From positions 385,546-449,545 of the forward strand of contig JANQAO010000001.1 of NCBI GenBank assembly GCA_030386295.1: a stretch of 64,000 nucleotides of DNA, given 5' to 3'. The notes beneath the pieces were generated by a model. It saw only the letters and a program-made list of their open reading frames with translations, searched no databases and was not told the DNA's origin. The stretch is from Candidatus Persebacteraceae bacterium Df01 (GTDB lineage: Bacteria > Pseudomonadota > Gammaproteobacteria > Tethybacterales > Persebacteraceae). Of the stretch, positions 35,055 to 43,454 are shown piece after piece. The position numbers and the translations under genes are program-made. Numbering within the stretch: the stretch's first letter is position 1; every line of letters starts with the position of its first letter.

Positions 35055-37487
35055 TTAAACACAAACTTCTTCTTTGCGTGCTTTACGCAATGGGCGTAGC
35101 ATATTTTTGGGAATATTTTCGGCATTTGGGTACAAGCGCTCAATTAGATGGATGAAATCGCAGTGCTGCTCTTTTTTATGGTAGTGCGAGAGTAGATACT
35201 GTACTGCAGGATTGTCGGCGGCATCGTGTTGCGCTATACCTTGTTGCAAAATTGCCTCATATTCCTCATCGTCCACTGTCTCCAAATTTCTAGATATCAG
35301 CGCTTTTTGCGTATAAAAAAGACCGCGCATTCTAGGTTCTAATAAATCTTCTCGGGTGGGGTCAAAACGTTCCAGCCACACTAGCTCGCGCGCCATACCT
35401 TCCTTGTCCATGCGACCAAAATTCAGCCGTTGCTGATTAGAATTTAATCGTGCTAAGGCGTTTTTGTCCAGCGATCGATCAATCACCTCTTGCCAAATGT
35501 CATTGATTTTAAAACCGCTATATGCCGCTACCTGCACTGCATTTACCAGCTGTGCTACCGTGCTGTAATGCTGTTGGCGCGTCCAGCGGTCGGTAATTTT
35601 GCCATGTAAGTCGGCATTGCTATTTAGCCATTTTAGTAGCGAATCTGAAAGAATAATCCGGTCAGCTGGTCCGGTGCGATTGACCCGACGGAAAAAGCCT
35701 GTCATGTCGGAACCAACCTGTGCGTTTTTATGAAGATTGGTCCTAGCCGTATGGTAGTAAATAGGGCGGTCTGTTTTGCGAGCAAACTCTTGAACAATAG
35801 TTGCCTTGCTGCGGACGTCAGGACGATTTTTGGGGGTGGTATTTGGAATGAGTGGAGAATACAGACGTTTGCCGTACACCAGCCCTTGATCGTTGTACAC
35901 TTCCAAATCTGACCGAACGCCCTCTACATAGTGGATATATCCTACCGGCAAATCCAAATCATCAAATAAAAATAGCGCTGCGTTGGGTTCTACGCTGCTG
36001 ATTTTTGCCATCGCCAAATCATGTGCCCAACGATAATCGTGACGGTTATTGAGATCCCAGTGTGCAACGAGCGAGGAGCCAACAACCGCTAGAATAATTA
36101 AAAATCCCATTTGTCGGCGCATAATTTCCGGTAAAAAACGCAGTTTGTCCACTAGCCAAGCAGCACCCAACGCCAGCCAAATCGCCATGATGCCGAACGC
36201 CAACAAATGGTAAACGCGAAATGCCGCTAACCAGATGTAGCCAGCTTTGAAATCCAGCAAAAATACCAACAGCACACTGCTCATAAACCAACTGGTAAGC
36301 AGCGATAACCACAGCCAGTTGTAGCGCGATCGCGCCATTGCGTAAAAGCCCAAAACCACAAAGATAAATCCCACTGGTGTAAATTGCCACAGCATGTCAT
36401 TGCCTAGCGCCTCACCAAAAATTAGTTTGTCTTCAAGTCCTACTCCTGCCTGTTTGTCTACGCCGGAATAGCCTTTGCGCAAAGCATAGAAACCAAAATC
36501 TACGGCATCTGGGTATTTTTCTTTAACCAGTCCCAAAAAATCAATGGGACCGTAAAAGTTAGCTGGCGACGGATCTAATGAACGCCATACCATCCACAAA
36601 TACGGCGGAAACGCACCTAACATCAAAAAACAGAGGCCCTTAACTGCACGCGGTAGGATATTGCGAAGTTGCGATAACACTATCATGCCTAAGCCAATGC
36701 TTCCCAGTCCTAGAATCGGATAGTGATTTGCTAATCCCAGCCCGTAAATAAAAGTGATGGCCATAAACAATCGATTGTGGTTGCGCCCGGCTCGTCCGAT
36801 ATGCCCAGCATAGCGTACACACAGTGCTAGCACAATAAAAAAGAACATGGAGTTAAGTGTGTACACCTCGGCGATAATAGCCTGAGACCAAAAAGTGTCG
36901 GATGCGCCGTAGGCAAGACCACCTAAATACGCAAAGATACGACCTCGAACTAACATAGCAATAGTGGCGTAAATAGCCGAACAGGCGATAGCACCGGTAA
37001 AACCACTGAAAAAATGCCCTTTGAACGCTGGAGTGCCAAACGGTAGTAAATGGTAAAAAATTCCGCCTAAGAAAGTGTGAATGGGATAGCCAGGCGGATG
37101 TGCTACGCCAAAATAATGCATGTTTGCGATGAACAGCCCGTCGTCTTCTAATGCCACCAATCGTGGCGTGGTATAGCCGTACAAAAAAGCGACAGCCAAA
37201 AACACCAACAGCGCATGCGGTAATTCTTGTCGCCAATTGCGTGGTACCAAACGGTAAGGTTTGACCGCAGCGTCAACAAATTGCGTTGGCCACAAGCCTA
37301 CGCGTTCTGGCGGAAAATACAAAAATGGTGCCGCTCGCGCAGTGTCATTATTTTGTTTGTTGTGGGTACCGTTGTTATTTTTGCTAACGTTATTGTCACC
37401 ATTATTATGGTTGTTACCCTTGCCACCGTTATTTTGATGGGAGGTAGCGGTGGTGGTTTTGGCCGATTTTTTTCGGTATCGGTTCAC
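35055..37487 (-). CDS. DUF2723 multi-spanning membrane protein, glycosyltransferase-like
   Basis: 810 residues. After a hydrophilic, Asn-rich N-terminus (residues 13-48) there are many membrane helices, then a soluble C-terminal third. The segment HPPGYPIHTFLGGIFYHLLP is the hallmark of DUF2723 proteins, distantly related to protein O-mannosyltransferases. The acceptor and donor are unknown. The start is 15 bases after the nuoB stop on the same strand, so it is probably cotranscribed with nuoAB, in the place where nuoC is expected. The low-complexity N-terminus is absent from most relatives as far as I recall. Confidence 0.8.
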   Translation of the reverse strand: MNRYRKKSAKTTTATSHQNNGGKGNNHNNGDNNVSKNNNGTHNKQNNDTARAAPFLYFPPERVGLWPTQFVDAAVKPYRLVPRNWRQELPHALLVFLAVAFLYGYTTPRLVALEDDGLFIANMHYFGVAHPPGYPIHTFLGGIFYHLLPFGTPAFKGHFFSGFTGAIACSAIYATIAMLVRGRIFAYLGGLAYGASDTFWSQAIIAEVYTLNSMFFFIVLALCVRYAGHIGRAGRNHNRLFMAITFIYGLGLANHYPILGLGSIGLGMIVLSQLRNILPRAVKGLCFLMLGAFPPYLWMVWRSLDPSPANFYGPIDFLGLVKEKYPDAVDFGFYALRKGYSGVDKQAGVGLEDKLIFGEALGNDMLWQFTPVGFIFVVLGFYAMARSRYNWLWLSLLTSWFMSSVLLVFLLDFKAGYIWLAAFRVYHLLAFGIMAIWLALGAAWLVDKLRFLPEIMRRQMGFLIILAVVGSSLVAHWDLNNRHDYRWAHDLAMAKISSVEPNAALFLFDDLDLPVGYIHYVEGVRSDLEVYNDQGLVYGKRLYSPLIPNTTPKNRPDVRSKATIVQEFARKTDRPIYYHTARTNLHKNAQVGSDMTGFFRRVNRTGPADRIILSDSLLKWLNSNADLHGKITDRWTRQQHYSTVAQLVNAVQVAAYSGFKINDIWQEVIDRSLDKNALARLNSNQQRLNFGRMDKEGMARELVWLERFDPTREDLLEPRMRGLFYTQKALISRNLETVDDEEYEAILQQGIAQHDAADNPAVQYLLSHYHKKEQHCDFIHLIERLYPNAENIPKNMLRPLRKARKEEVCV

Positions 37488-37502
37488 TGTTTGTATTAGT
37501 TT

Positions 37503-38042
37503 TTAGCTTCTGGAAAATGTGTTGGAACGGCGAATTTTCTTTTGTAATTGCACAATGCCAAACAGCAAGGCTTCTGCCGTGGGCGGACATCCCGGCACAT
37601 ATATATCCACCGGAACAATGCGATCACATCCGCGCACTACGGAATAGGAATAATGATAATAACCACCGCCGTTGGCGCAGGAGCCCATGGAAATCACCCA
37701 GCGTGGCTCGCTCATTTGATCATACACTCGTCTGAGTGCAGGGGCCATTTTGTTACACAATGTGCCGGCAACAATCATGACATCGGATTGGCGCGGACTG
37801 GGGCGGAAAATAACGCCAAAACGATCTAAATCATAACGTGACGCAGCGGAATGCATCATTTCTATGGAGCAGCAAGCAAGACCAAAGGTCATCGGCCACA
37901 TGGAACCGGTGCGTGCCCAGTTAGTCAGGCTATCCACAGTGGTCGTGAAATGCCCGCGCTCTGAAAGTAACGCGCCGACATCTGCTGGCGGTCGTGCTGA
38001 AGGCGACAATGTGTCTTCTGGACTCAACGTGGTTACTCCCAT
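37503..38042 (-). CDS. nuoB: NADH-quinone oxidoreductase subunit B
   Basis: 179 residues from the ATG at 38042, which overlaps the nuoA stop by 10 bases. The frame is open for 39 more codons upstream within nuoA but without homology. It carries the N2 iron-sulfur cluster of complex I; ligands are Cys57-Cys58 ([11 protein letters not shown]), Cys122 (GSCANGG) and Cys152 (VPGCPP). It lies at the cytosolic arm/membrane junction. The gene normally continues into nuoC, but here a DUF2723 gene follows, so the remaining subunits must be encoded elsewhere or be missing. Confidence 0.95.
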   Translation of the reverse strand: MGVTTLSPEDTLSPSARPPADVGALLSERGHFTTTVDSLTNWARTGSMWPMTFGLACCSIEMMHSAASRYDLDRFGVIFRPSPRQSDVMIVAGTLCNKMAPALRRVYDQMSEPRWVISMGSCANGGGYYHYSYSVVRGCDRIVPVDIYVPGCPPTAEALLFGIVQLQKKIRRSNTFSRS

Positions 38043-38395
38043 TCCAGTGCGCCTTTTCTCCATTCGTATACAAAGCCAATAATCAATACAGTAAGAAACA
38101 GCATCATTCCCCAAAAACCTAGCGCACCCAACGTGCCGCTTTTGAGTTCTATGGCCCACGGCAAAAGAAATAAAACTTCTAAATCAAACAAAATAAACAA
38201 AATAGCGATGAGATAATAGCGCACGTCAAATTTCATTCGCGCATCTTCAAAAGGTTCAAAACCACATTCGTAAGGTGCATTTTTTTGCGCATTTGCCCGT
38301 CGCGGCCCCAACAACATGCCGAGCATAATCGGTGCCACGCCGATAACAAGGGCAACACCGAGAAAAACAAGAATAGGAAAATATTCCTCCAACAT
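38033..38395 (-). CDS. nuoA: NADH-quinone oxidoreductase subunit A
   Basis: 120 residues, three membrane helices. The family loop [20 protein letters not shown] is intact, then [17 protein letters not shown]. NuoA is a small membrane subunit of complex I beside the quinone site. It follows tRNA-Leu and secG on the minus strand and overlaps nuoB by 10 bases. No promoter is apparent between secG and nuoA, so it is probably read from the purD/tpiA side. Confidence 0.96.
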   Translation of the reverse strand: MLEEYFPILVFLGVALVIGVAPIMLGMLLGPRRANAQKNAPYECGFEPFEDARMKFDVRYYLIAILFILFDLEVLFLLPWAIELKSGTLGALGFWGMMLFLTVLIIGFVYEWRKGALEWE

Positions 38396-38433
38396 GATTA
38401 ATTACACACTTCCGCACGGCGAACATTTGCCGT

Positions 38434-38520
38434 TGGTGCCGATGGCCAGACTCGAACTGGCACGGAGTAACCTCCACTGCCCCCTCAAGACAGCGTGTCT
38501 ACCAATTTCACCACATCGGC
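38434..38520 (-). tRNA. tRNA-Leu(GAG)
   Basis: 87-base class II tRNA on the minus strand: acceptor GCCGATG/CATCGGC, anticodon loop TTGAGGG with anticodon GAG, long variable arm, T-loop AGTTCGAGTCT and encoded CCA. It lies 9 bases after the secG stop and is probably processed from the secG-nuoA transcript, a common arrangement. Confidence 0.95.
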
Positions 38521-38529
38521 ATATTGTCA

Positions 38530-38871
38530 TTATTCTGGCGCCACCGGTGCTACGGGTTCTTTTGGGGTTAGCTCCTCAACCGCTTCCGGCACTTCAATTG
38601 CTGGCTGTCCGGATTGCAACTCTTCCAGTACTCCTTTGCCGCTTTCGCCCAAATAAAAACTTAGTGCAAGCGATGACAACAAAAATAAGGTAGCTAGTGC
38701 GGAAGTGGTGCGAGTAAGAAAATTGGCTTTACTGGCAGTGTCGTACAGACCGCCTTGTGCACCACGTCCAAACGAGGCACCCATGCCTACGCCTTTGCCT
38801 TGTTGTAAAAGGATAACGCCCACCATGAGTAAGGAAGAAACAATAGTAATTGATAACAAAAATATTTTCAT
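38530..38871 (-). CDS. secG: Protein-export membrane protein SecG
   Basis: 113 residues from the ATG at 38871. Two hydrophobic helices flank the conserved QQGKGVGMGASFGRGAQG loop. SecG assists SecYE in protein export. The acidic and Pro-rich tail (VPEAVEELTPKEPVAPVAPE) is a common variable extension. The start is 4 bases after the tpiA stop. tpiA-secG-tRNA-Leu-nuoA is a conserved order in several beta- and gammaproteobacteria. Confidence 0.94.
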   Translation of the reverse strand: MKIFLLSITIVSSLLMVGVILLQQGKGVGMGASFGRGAQGGLYDTASKANFLTRTTSALATLFLLSSLALSFYLGESGKGVLEELQSGQPAIEVPEAVEELTPKEPVAPVAPE

Positions 38872-38875
38872 TGAT

Positions 38876-39613
38876 TTATCTATTAATGCCGCTGTGGGCG
38901 CAAATATCGGAAAACAGCGTCGGTTGTAAAGACGCACCACCCACTAAACCGCCATTCATGTCGGATTGTCCTAACATGTCGACGTTACTGAGCGAAACGC
39001 TACCACCGTACAGAAGTGGTATTTTATCTCCAATCGTGGGATTTTCAGTAATTAACCACTGGCGAAGATGTCGCCGCACTCGTGCAATTTCATCAACTGT
39101 GGGTGTATTACCGCTCCCAATCGCCCACACCGGTTCATAGGCTATCACTGCTTCGGTTAATTTCACTCCTGATGCCGACAGCGCTTGCAGTTGCCGATGA
39201 ATAACGTCATCTGTCTTGCCGGCAGCTCGTTCTTCGATGCTTTCTCCCACGCACAACACTGGGCACATCCCGGCGGTAACGGTGGCAGCAATTTTGGCAG
39301 CGCAATCTTTATCCGTTTCATGCAGCAGTACTCGCCGTTCGGAGTGACCAATCAGCGCATAACGACATCCTGAATCGGCAGCCATGCGTGCCGAGACTTC
39401 TCCAGTATAAGTGCCATTATCGATCCAGCGGGCGACGTTTTGCGCTCCTATCGCTACCATTGTCGGCAAGGCAGCCCGTACAGTGGCGAGATAAGGTAAC
39501 GGTGGGCAAACCACAATTTGGCAGTTTGGTGGTGGAACAAATTTTGCTGTCCATTCATTGACAAAAGCGGTATCACCGTGCATTTTCCAATTAGCAAAAA
39601 AAAGTGCTTGCAT
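38876..39613 (-). CDS. tpiA: Triosephosphate isomerase
   Basis: 245 residues from the ATG at 39613; a TTG seven codons upstream is less likely. The active site is complete: FFANWKMHG with Lys10, ALIGHSERR with the catalytic His, and AYEPVWAIGSG with the catalytic Glu, then the phosphate loop LLYGGSVS. Interconverts glyceraldehyde-3-phosphate and dihydroxyacetone phosphate. It follows purD by 40 bases and precedes secG by 4. Confidence 0.96.
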   Translation of the reverse strand: MQALFFANWKMHGDTAFVNEWTAKFVPPPNCQIVVCPPLPYLATVRAALPTMVAIGAQNVARWIDNGTYTGEVSARMAADSGCRYALIGHSERRVLLHETDKDCAAKIAATVTAGMCPVLCVGESIEERAAGKTDDVIHRQLQALSASGVKLTEAVIAYEPVWAIGSGNTPTVDEIARVRRHLRQWLITENPTIGDKIPLLYGGSVSLSNVDMLGQSDMNGGLVGGASLQPTLFSDICAHSGINR

Positions 39614-39653
39614 AATCGTTATTGGGTGAGCCAATGAGGTGGAAAAATCAGCA

Positions 39654-40991
39654 TTAGAGTTGCAAGTTCGTAACTTGACGTGTTAGCGCTGCTAAATCTT
39701 CTGCTGTTCCAATATCAATGCGATAGTCCAAGGTGCCGTCAAAATACGTTTCCAGATTGTCATTGATTTTCGCGGCGGCAGTGGCAATATCGGCAGCCAT
39801 TGCGCTTACTGCCGCCACGCGCGATGAAGAAACGGTTTGATAGGCGGTTTCTCCTGTTTTTACCGCCGCCGAAAATAACACTGACAAGCCGTGCGCTTCT
39901 AACTGTGCTACTGGTAAGGTAAATGTTACTGGATCGCCTTTTTCTGGGTAAGAGGGAGAAACTAAATATTTCACTACGCTGGCTTGTGGAGCAAAATTTA
40001 TCCTCGTTGTTGCTAGTGTGCCGTCGGCAAAGGCTCGGATAATATCGGTAAATGAAGATTCCAGTAATGACAGTACGTTAATGCACTCAGGGTCGCCAAA
40101 ACGAGCGTTAAATTCCATAAACTTAATACCGTCTGCGGTCAGAAAAAAACCGCCGTTGATTACGCCATTAAAGTGCAAATCGTACGCTCTCATATCGGCA
40201 ACAACAGAGCGCATCATGGTTTCACAGGCTTTCGCGTTGGTGGGAGACAAAAAAGGGAGACACCCGTCGGCAGCGGAAAAGCAACCCATACCACCGGTAC
40301 CAGCACCGATGTTTCCTGCGTAGCGATAGGGGTAATCATAAGTTGCCGGTGCCGCAATTACAGTGTTACCGTCGGTCAACCCCATTATGGTAAATTCAAC
40401 TCCGCGCAATTTTTCTACCCACAGCACTTTGTTCCCGGTTGCCAGCAATTGTGCAGTGTAATCTGCTGCTGCAGCTTCATCGGACAAGTGCTCACCCATT
40501 ACTTTAACGCCTTTGCCACCGGTCAATCCCTGCGGTTTGACTACGATTTCCTTACCTGCCTCGGCAAAACTTTTTTGCGCACCGGCAATATCACTTGCTG
40601 TTGTGATAATTTTAAAAAATGGCGTTACTTCGGGAAATAAACGCGCCATAATTTCCATGGCATAAATTTTGTCCCATTCAATGCGTGCGCCTTCGCGAGT
40701 GGGGCCGGCGGTACTGATTCCCGCCGCCAGTAGTGTGTCAACCACGCCGGCTTGAAGCGGATTGTCAGCATTGACAAATACATAGTCAATGGCTTGTGCG
40801 GCAGCAAAGTCTGCCACCAATTCACCGTCATTAATATTCCCCAAACAAACTGCGCCGCCAGTTTGTTGAGCACAGTCCACAATCGTTGGGTTGTTGTGTG
40901 CCATCACAGCGTATACCATACTGTCTTTGGCTAGCTGTCGTGCAAAAGCGGCCTCTCGGCCACCGCCACCTACAATCAAAAATTTATCCAC
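39654..40991 (-). CDS. purD: Phosphoribosylamine-glycine ligase PurD, archaeal-like form
   Basis: 445 residues, an ATP-grasp enzyme making glycinamide ribonucleotide. It starts at GTG 40991. The N-terminal loop FLIVGGGGREAAFARQL, the ATP-grasp stretch VVKPQGLTGGKGVKVMGE, AGTGGMG and FMEFNARFGDPECINV identify PurD. Usual bacterial enzymes read KADGLAAGKGV and EFNCRFGDPETQ. The forms here, together with SVVKYLVSPSYPEKG and DYRIDIGT, resemble archaeal PurD proteins as I remember them. It would still be the cell's PurD. An upstream hairpin may regulate it. Confidence 0.9.
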   Translation of the reverse strand: MDKFLIVGGGGREAAFARQLAKDSMVYAVMAHNNPTIVDCAQQTGGAVCLGNINDGELVADFAAAQAIDYVFVNADNPLQAGVVDTLLAAGISTAGPTREGARIEWDKIYAMEIMARLFPEVTPFFKIITTASDIAGAQKSFAEAGKEIVVKPQGLTGGKGVKVMGEHLSDEAAAADYTAQLLATGNKVLWVEKLRGVEFTIMGLTDGNTVIAAPATYDYPYRYAGNIGAGTGGMGCFSAADGCLPFLSPTNAKACETMMRSVVADMRAYDLHFNGVINGGFFLTADGIKFMEFNARFGDPECINVLSLLESSFTDIIRAFADGTLATTRINFAPQASVVKYLVSPSYPEKGDPVTFTLPVAQLEAHGLSVLFSAAVKTGETAYQTVSSSRVAAVSAMAADIATAAAKINDNLETYFDGTLDYRIDIGTAEDLAALTRQVTNLQL

Positions 40992-41031
40992 AAAATTTCC
41001 ATTATTATATTTTTATCATCAACGTGTTTGA

Positions 41032-41081
41032 CCTCCTATGGCATTTCTTGATAGCTAACTATCTGCAAAAATGCCTTTTTT
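41032..41081 (+). terminator. Strong hairpin with T-run between pta and purD
   Basis: Positions 41040-41075 form a two-tier hairpin: outer stem GGCATTT/AAATGCC and inner stem GATAG/CTATC. On the plus strand TTTTTT follows (41076-41081), giving a textbook intrinsic terminator, yet both neighbouring genes are on the minus strand. On the minus strand the hairpin sits in the purD leader and is followed at once by AGGAGG (41037-41032), a strong ribosome-binding site that has no long gene at the expected distance. Confidence 0.55.
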
Positions 41082-41166
41082 AACTTTACGTATTATTATG
41101 CAAAGATCATTGTATATGACTTTCTCGCAGTCAAACAGGTTGTTTTTCGTTGAGCAATGAATTGGG

Positions 41167-42144
41167 TTATCCCTGCGCCGCCGTTGCAGCAATAGTGTAA
41201 CAAATGTCATTTACTGTGGCGCCGCGAGATAGGTCGTTGGCCGGTGCCGCTAGTCCTTGCATGAGCGGACCAATGGCGACAATTTTTGCTGTTTGCTGCA
41301 CTGCTTTGTAGGTAATGTTGCCAGAAGCTACGTCAGGAAAAACCAGCACCGTCGCCTTCCCCGCCGCTTTCCATTGTGGAGCTTTTTGTGAGGCGATTAT
41401 AGGCGACACTGCTGCATCATACTGAATGGGTCCTGCCACAGGAATATCGGGTAGCAGTGCTTGCGTCAGTGTGGTCGCTTCGCTCACGCGTGCCACTTCA
41501 TCGCTTGTGGCACTATCACCGGTGGCATAACTTAGTAAAGCCACCACAGGTGAAACACCAAAATGTACGGCGGTTTGCGCGCTTTGCACGGCAATACTGC
41601 TTAGTTGTGCTGCGGTCGGACGAACATTGAGCGCACAATCTGCAAATATCTTAATGCCTTGCGGTAAACACATCAGAAAGCAAGAAGACACTAAATCAGC
41701 ATCTTTGGCAGGACCGATAATTTGTAACACTGGTCTGAGCACTGCTGCTGACGTGGTTGCTGCTCCTGCGACCATGCCGTCGGCCTCCTGTGCTCGTACC
41801 ATAGCGGCGGCGGCGGCGGTAGCGTCTGTTTGTAACCAAACTCTTGCTGCCTCCTCCGTTAGTCCTTTGTGCGCCCGCCATTTTGCTAACAATGGCGCCA
41901 ATTGATCAATATTGGGTGTTTCAACGGCGACACTTGTTGGCAGGTCAATTCCCGCCTCATCTGCGTGGCGGCATACGGTTGCTGTCTCTCCTAGCAATAT
42001 ACAGTCGGCAATACCTGTCAATTGCGCTTTTGCCGCTGCCGCAAGCACGCGAGAATCGCCACTCTCAGGTAATACAATGCGCCGCCTTTTTTGTTTGGCT
42101 GCTGCAATCAAAAAATCTGCAAAATTGTTTGAGTTTGTTGTCAT
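41167..42144 (-). CDS. pta: Phosphate acetyltransferase Pta (short form)
   Basis: 325 residues, only the catalytic PTA_PTB domain, without the long N-terminal regulatory part of E. coli Pta. Typical segments are RRRIVLPESGDSRVLAAA, EADGMVAGAATTSAAVLRP and the C-terminal NDLSRGATVNDICYTIAATA. Converts acetyl phosphate to acetyl-CoA. Short Pta proteins often accompany Xsc in sulfonate degradation; no ackA or xsc is adjacent here. A TACAAT -10 box ends 6 bases before the ATG, with no ribosome-binding site. Confidence 0.93.
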   Translation of the reverse strand: MTTNSNNFADFLIAAAKQKRRRIVLPESGDSRVLAAAAKAQLTGIADCILLGETATVCRHADEAGIDLPTSVAVETPNIDQLAPLLAKWRAHKGLTEEAARVWLQTDATAAAAAMVRAQEADGMVAGAATTSAAVLRPVLQIIGPAKDADLVSSCFLMCLPQGIKIFADCALNVRPTAAQLSSIAVQSAQTAVHFGVSPVVALLSYATGDSATSDEVARVSEATTLTQALLPDIPVAGPIQYDAAVSPIIASQKAPQWKAAGKATVLVFPDVASGNITYKAVQQTAKIVAIGPLMQGLAAPANDLSRGATVNDICYTIAATAAQG

Positions 42145-42150
42145 ACGGTG

Positions 42151-42179
42151 ATTGTAATACCAAAATTTTAAAGGGATAA
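42151..42179 (-). promoter_or_regulatory. pta promoter, predicted leaderless
   Basis: Minus-strand -10 TACAAT at 42151-42156 ends 6 bases before the pta ATG (42144). A weak -35 TTATCC lies at 42174-42179 with a 17-base spacer. There is no ribosome-binding site. Confidence 0.48.
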
Positions 42180-42371
42180 GAATTTATTAATTTGCTAATC
42201 TAAAAATTTTTTGTTTTTACAACACAGAGAATGTAATTTGTATTTTCTAATAATTAATTTTTATTTGCTATGCTGATTCGGATAAATATTATTTTGCGTT
42301 TGTATTCCTTTTGGATTTTCCGTATTGCCGCCGCAAAGCGAGTAAAATTGATTTTTTGCACAGGAGGCATG

Positions 42372-43448
42372 ATGAGTCACCCAGAAATAGACGATATTCG
42401 CATTACCGACACGCGAAAGTTGGTAACGCCGCGTGCGCTGCTAGATAAGCAACCAGTAGATGATGACACTGCTGCTCATATTATGCAATCGCGCCAAGCG
42501 GTGGAACGTATTATTCATGGTGGCGACGATCGACTACTTGTGATTGTTGGACCGTGTTCCATTCACAATCGCGAGGTAGCGCTGGAATACGGAGCTCGTC
42601 TTGCTGAATTAGCGACAGAATTGTCGCGCCGATTGGTGGTGATAATGCGGGTATATTTTGAAAAGCCGCGTACTACCATCGGCTGGAAAGGATTAATCAA
42701 CGACCCTCACCTAAATGGTACTTATGCTATCAATGAAGGGTTGCATTTGGCACGCGATATTTTATTGCAATTAAATCGCATGCATCTGCCCTGTGCCACC
42801 GAATTTTTAGATGTTATTTCTCCCCAGTATTACGCTGATATCATTAGTTGGGGTGCGATTGGCGCGCGCACTACCGAAAGCCAGTGTCACCGCGAGTTAG
42901 CATCTGGGTTATCATGTCCTGTCGGGTTTAAAAATGGCACTGGCGGTAACATGCAAATTGCCGCTGATGCCGTGCGTTCTGCTAGCCGACCTCACCATTT
43001 TTTATCGGTGACCAAAGAAGGACAAATGGCTATTTCTACAACTAAAGGTAATAAGCACTGTCATATTATTTTGCGAGGCGGCAACGGGCAGCCAAATCAT
43101 GACAGCGAACACATTGAGCAGGCGTCAACATTGCTGTCTAAATCAGGTCTGCCGGCACGAGTGATGGTGGATTGTTCTCACGCCAACAGTGGTAAAAATT
43201 TTCGTCGCCAGCCGGAAGTTGTCGCTGACATCGCTCGGCAGATGAATGCCGGCGACATGCGCATTATTGGTGCAATGATTGAAAGTAATTTGGTGGAAGG
43301 TAATCAAGAAATTGTCCAAGGTCAGGAGTTGGTGTACGGTCAAAGTGTAACTGACGCTTGTGTAGGCTGGGATGTGACGGTGGACATGTTGCGTCAGCTA
43401 GCCGACGCTGTTGGCCAGAGGCAGCGTAATTTGCGAGTTCAAGAGTAA
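42372..43448 (+). CDS. 3-deoxy-7-phosphoheptulonate (DAHP) synthase, AroF/G/H type
   Basis: 358 residues from the ATG at 42372; AGGAGG lies just upstream and a second ATG one codon earlier is also possible. Condenses PEP with erythrose-4-phosphate at the entry to the shikimate pathway. Typical segments are LLVIVGPCSIHN, RVYFEKPRTTIGWKGLINDP, GARTTESQCHRELASGLS and RVMVDCSHANSGKNF with metal ligands. Which aromatic amino acid inhibits it cannot be read reliably. The open frame continues 34 codons upstream with a run rich in Tyr, Phe and Trp codons. dusA follows after 6 bases. Confidence 0.93.
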   Translation: MSHPEIDDIRITDTRKLVTPRALLDKQPVDDDTAAHIMQSRQAVERIIHGGDDRLLVIVGPCSIHNREVALEYGARLAELATELSRRLVVIMRVYFEKPRTTIGWKGLINDPHLNGTYAINEGLHLARDILLQLNRMHLPCATEFLDVISPQYYADIISWGAIGARTTESQCHRELASGLSCPVGFKNGTGGNMQIAADAVRSASRPHHFLSVTKEGQMAISTTKGNKHCHIILRGGNGQPNHDSEHIEQASTLLSKSGLPARVMVDCSHANSGKNFRRQPEVVADIARQMNAGDMRIIGAMIESNLVEGNQEIVQGQELVYGQSVTDACVGWDVTVDMLRQLADAVGQRQRNLRVQE

Positions 43449-43454
43449 GCACCT

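Noticed and set aside
37227-37499. Hydrophobic 90-codon frame on the plus strand, looking like a membrane protein
   Set aside because: It is the complement of the Asn-rich codons (AAC/AAT read as GTT/ATT) at the start of the DUF2723 gene, so the hydrophobicity is an artefact.
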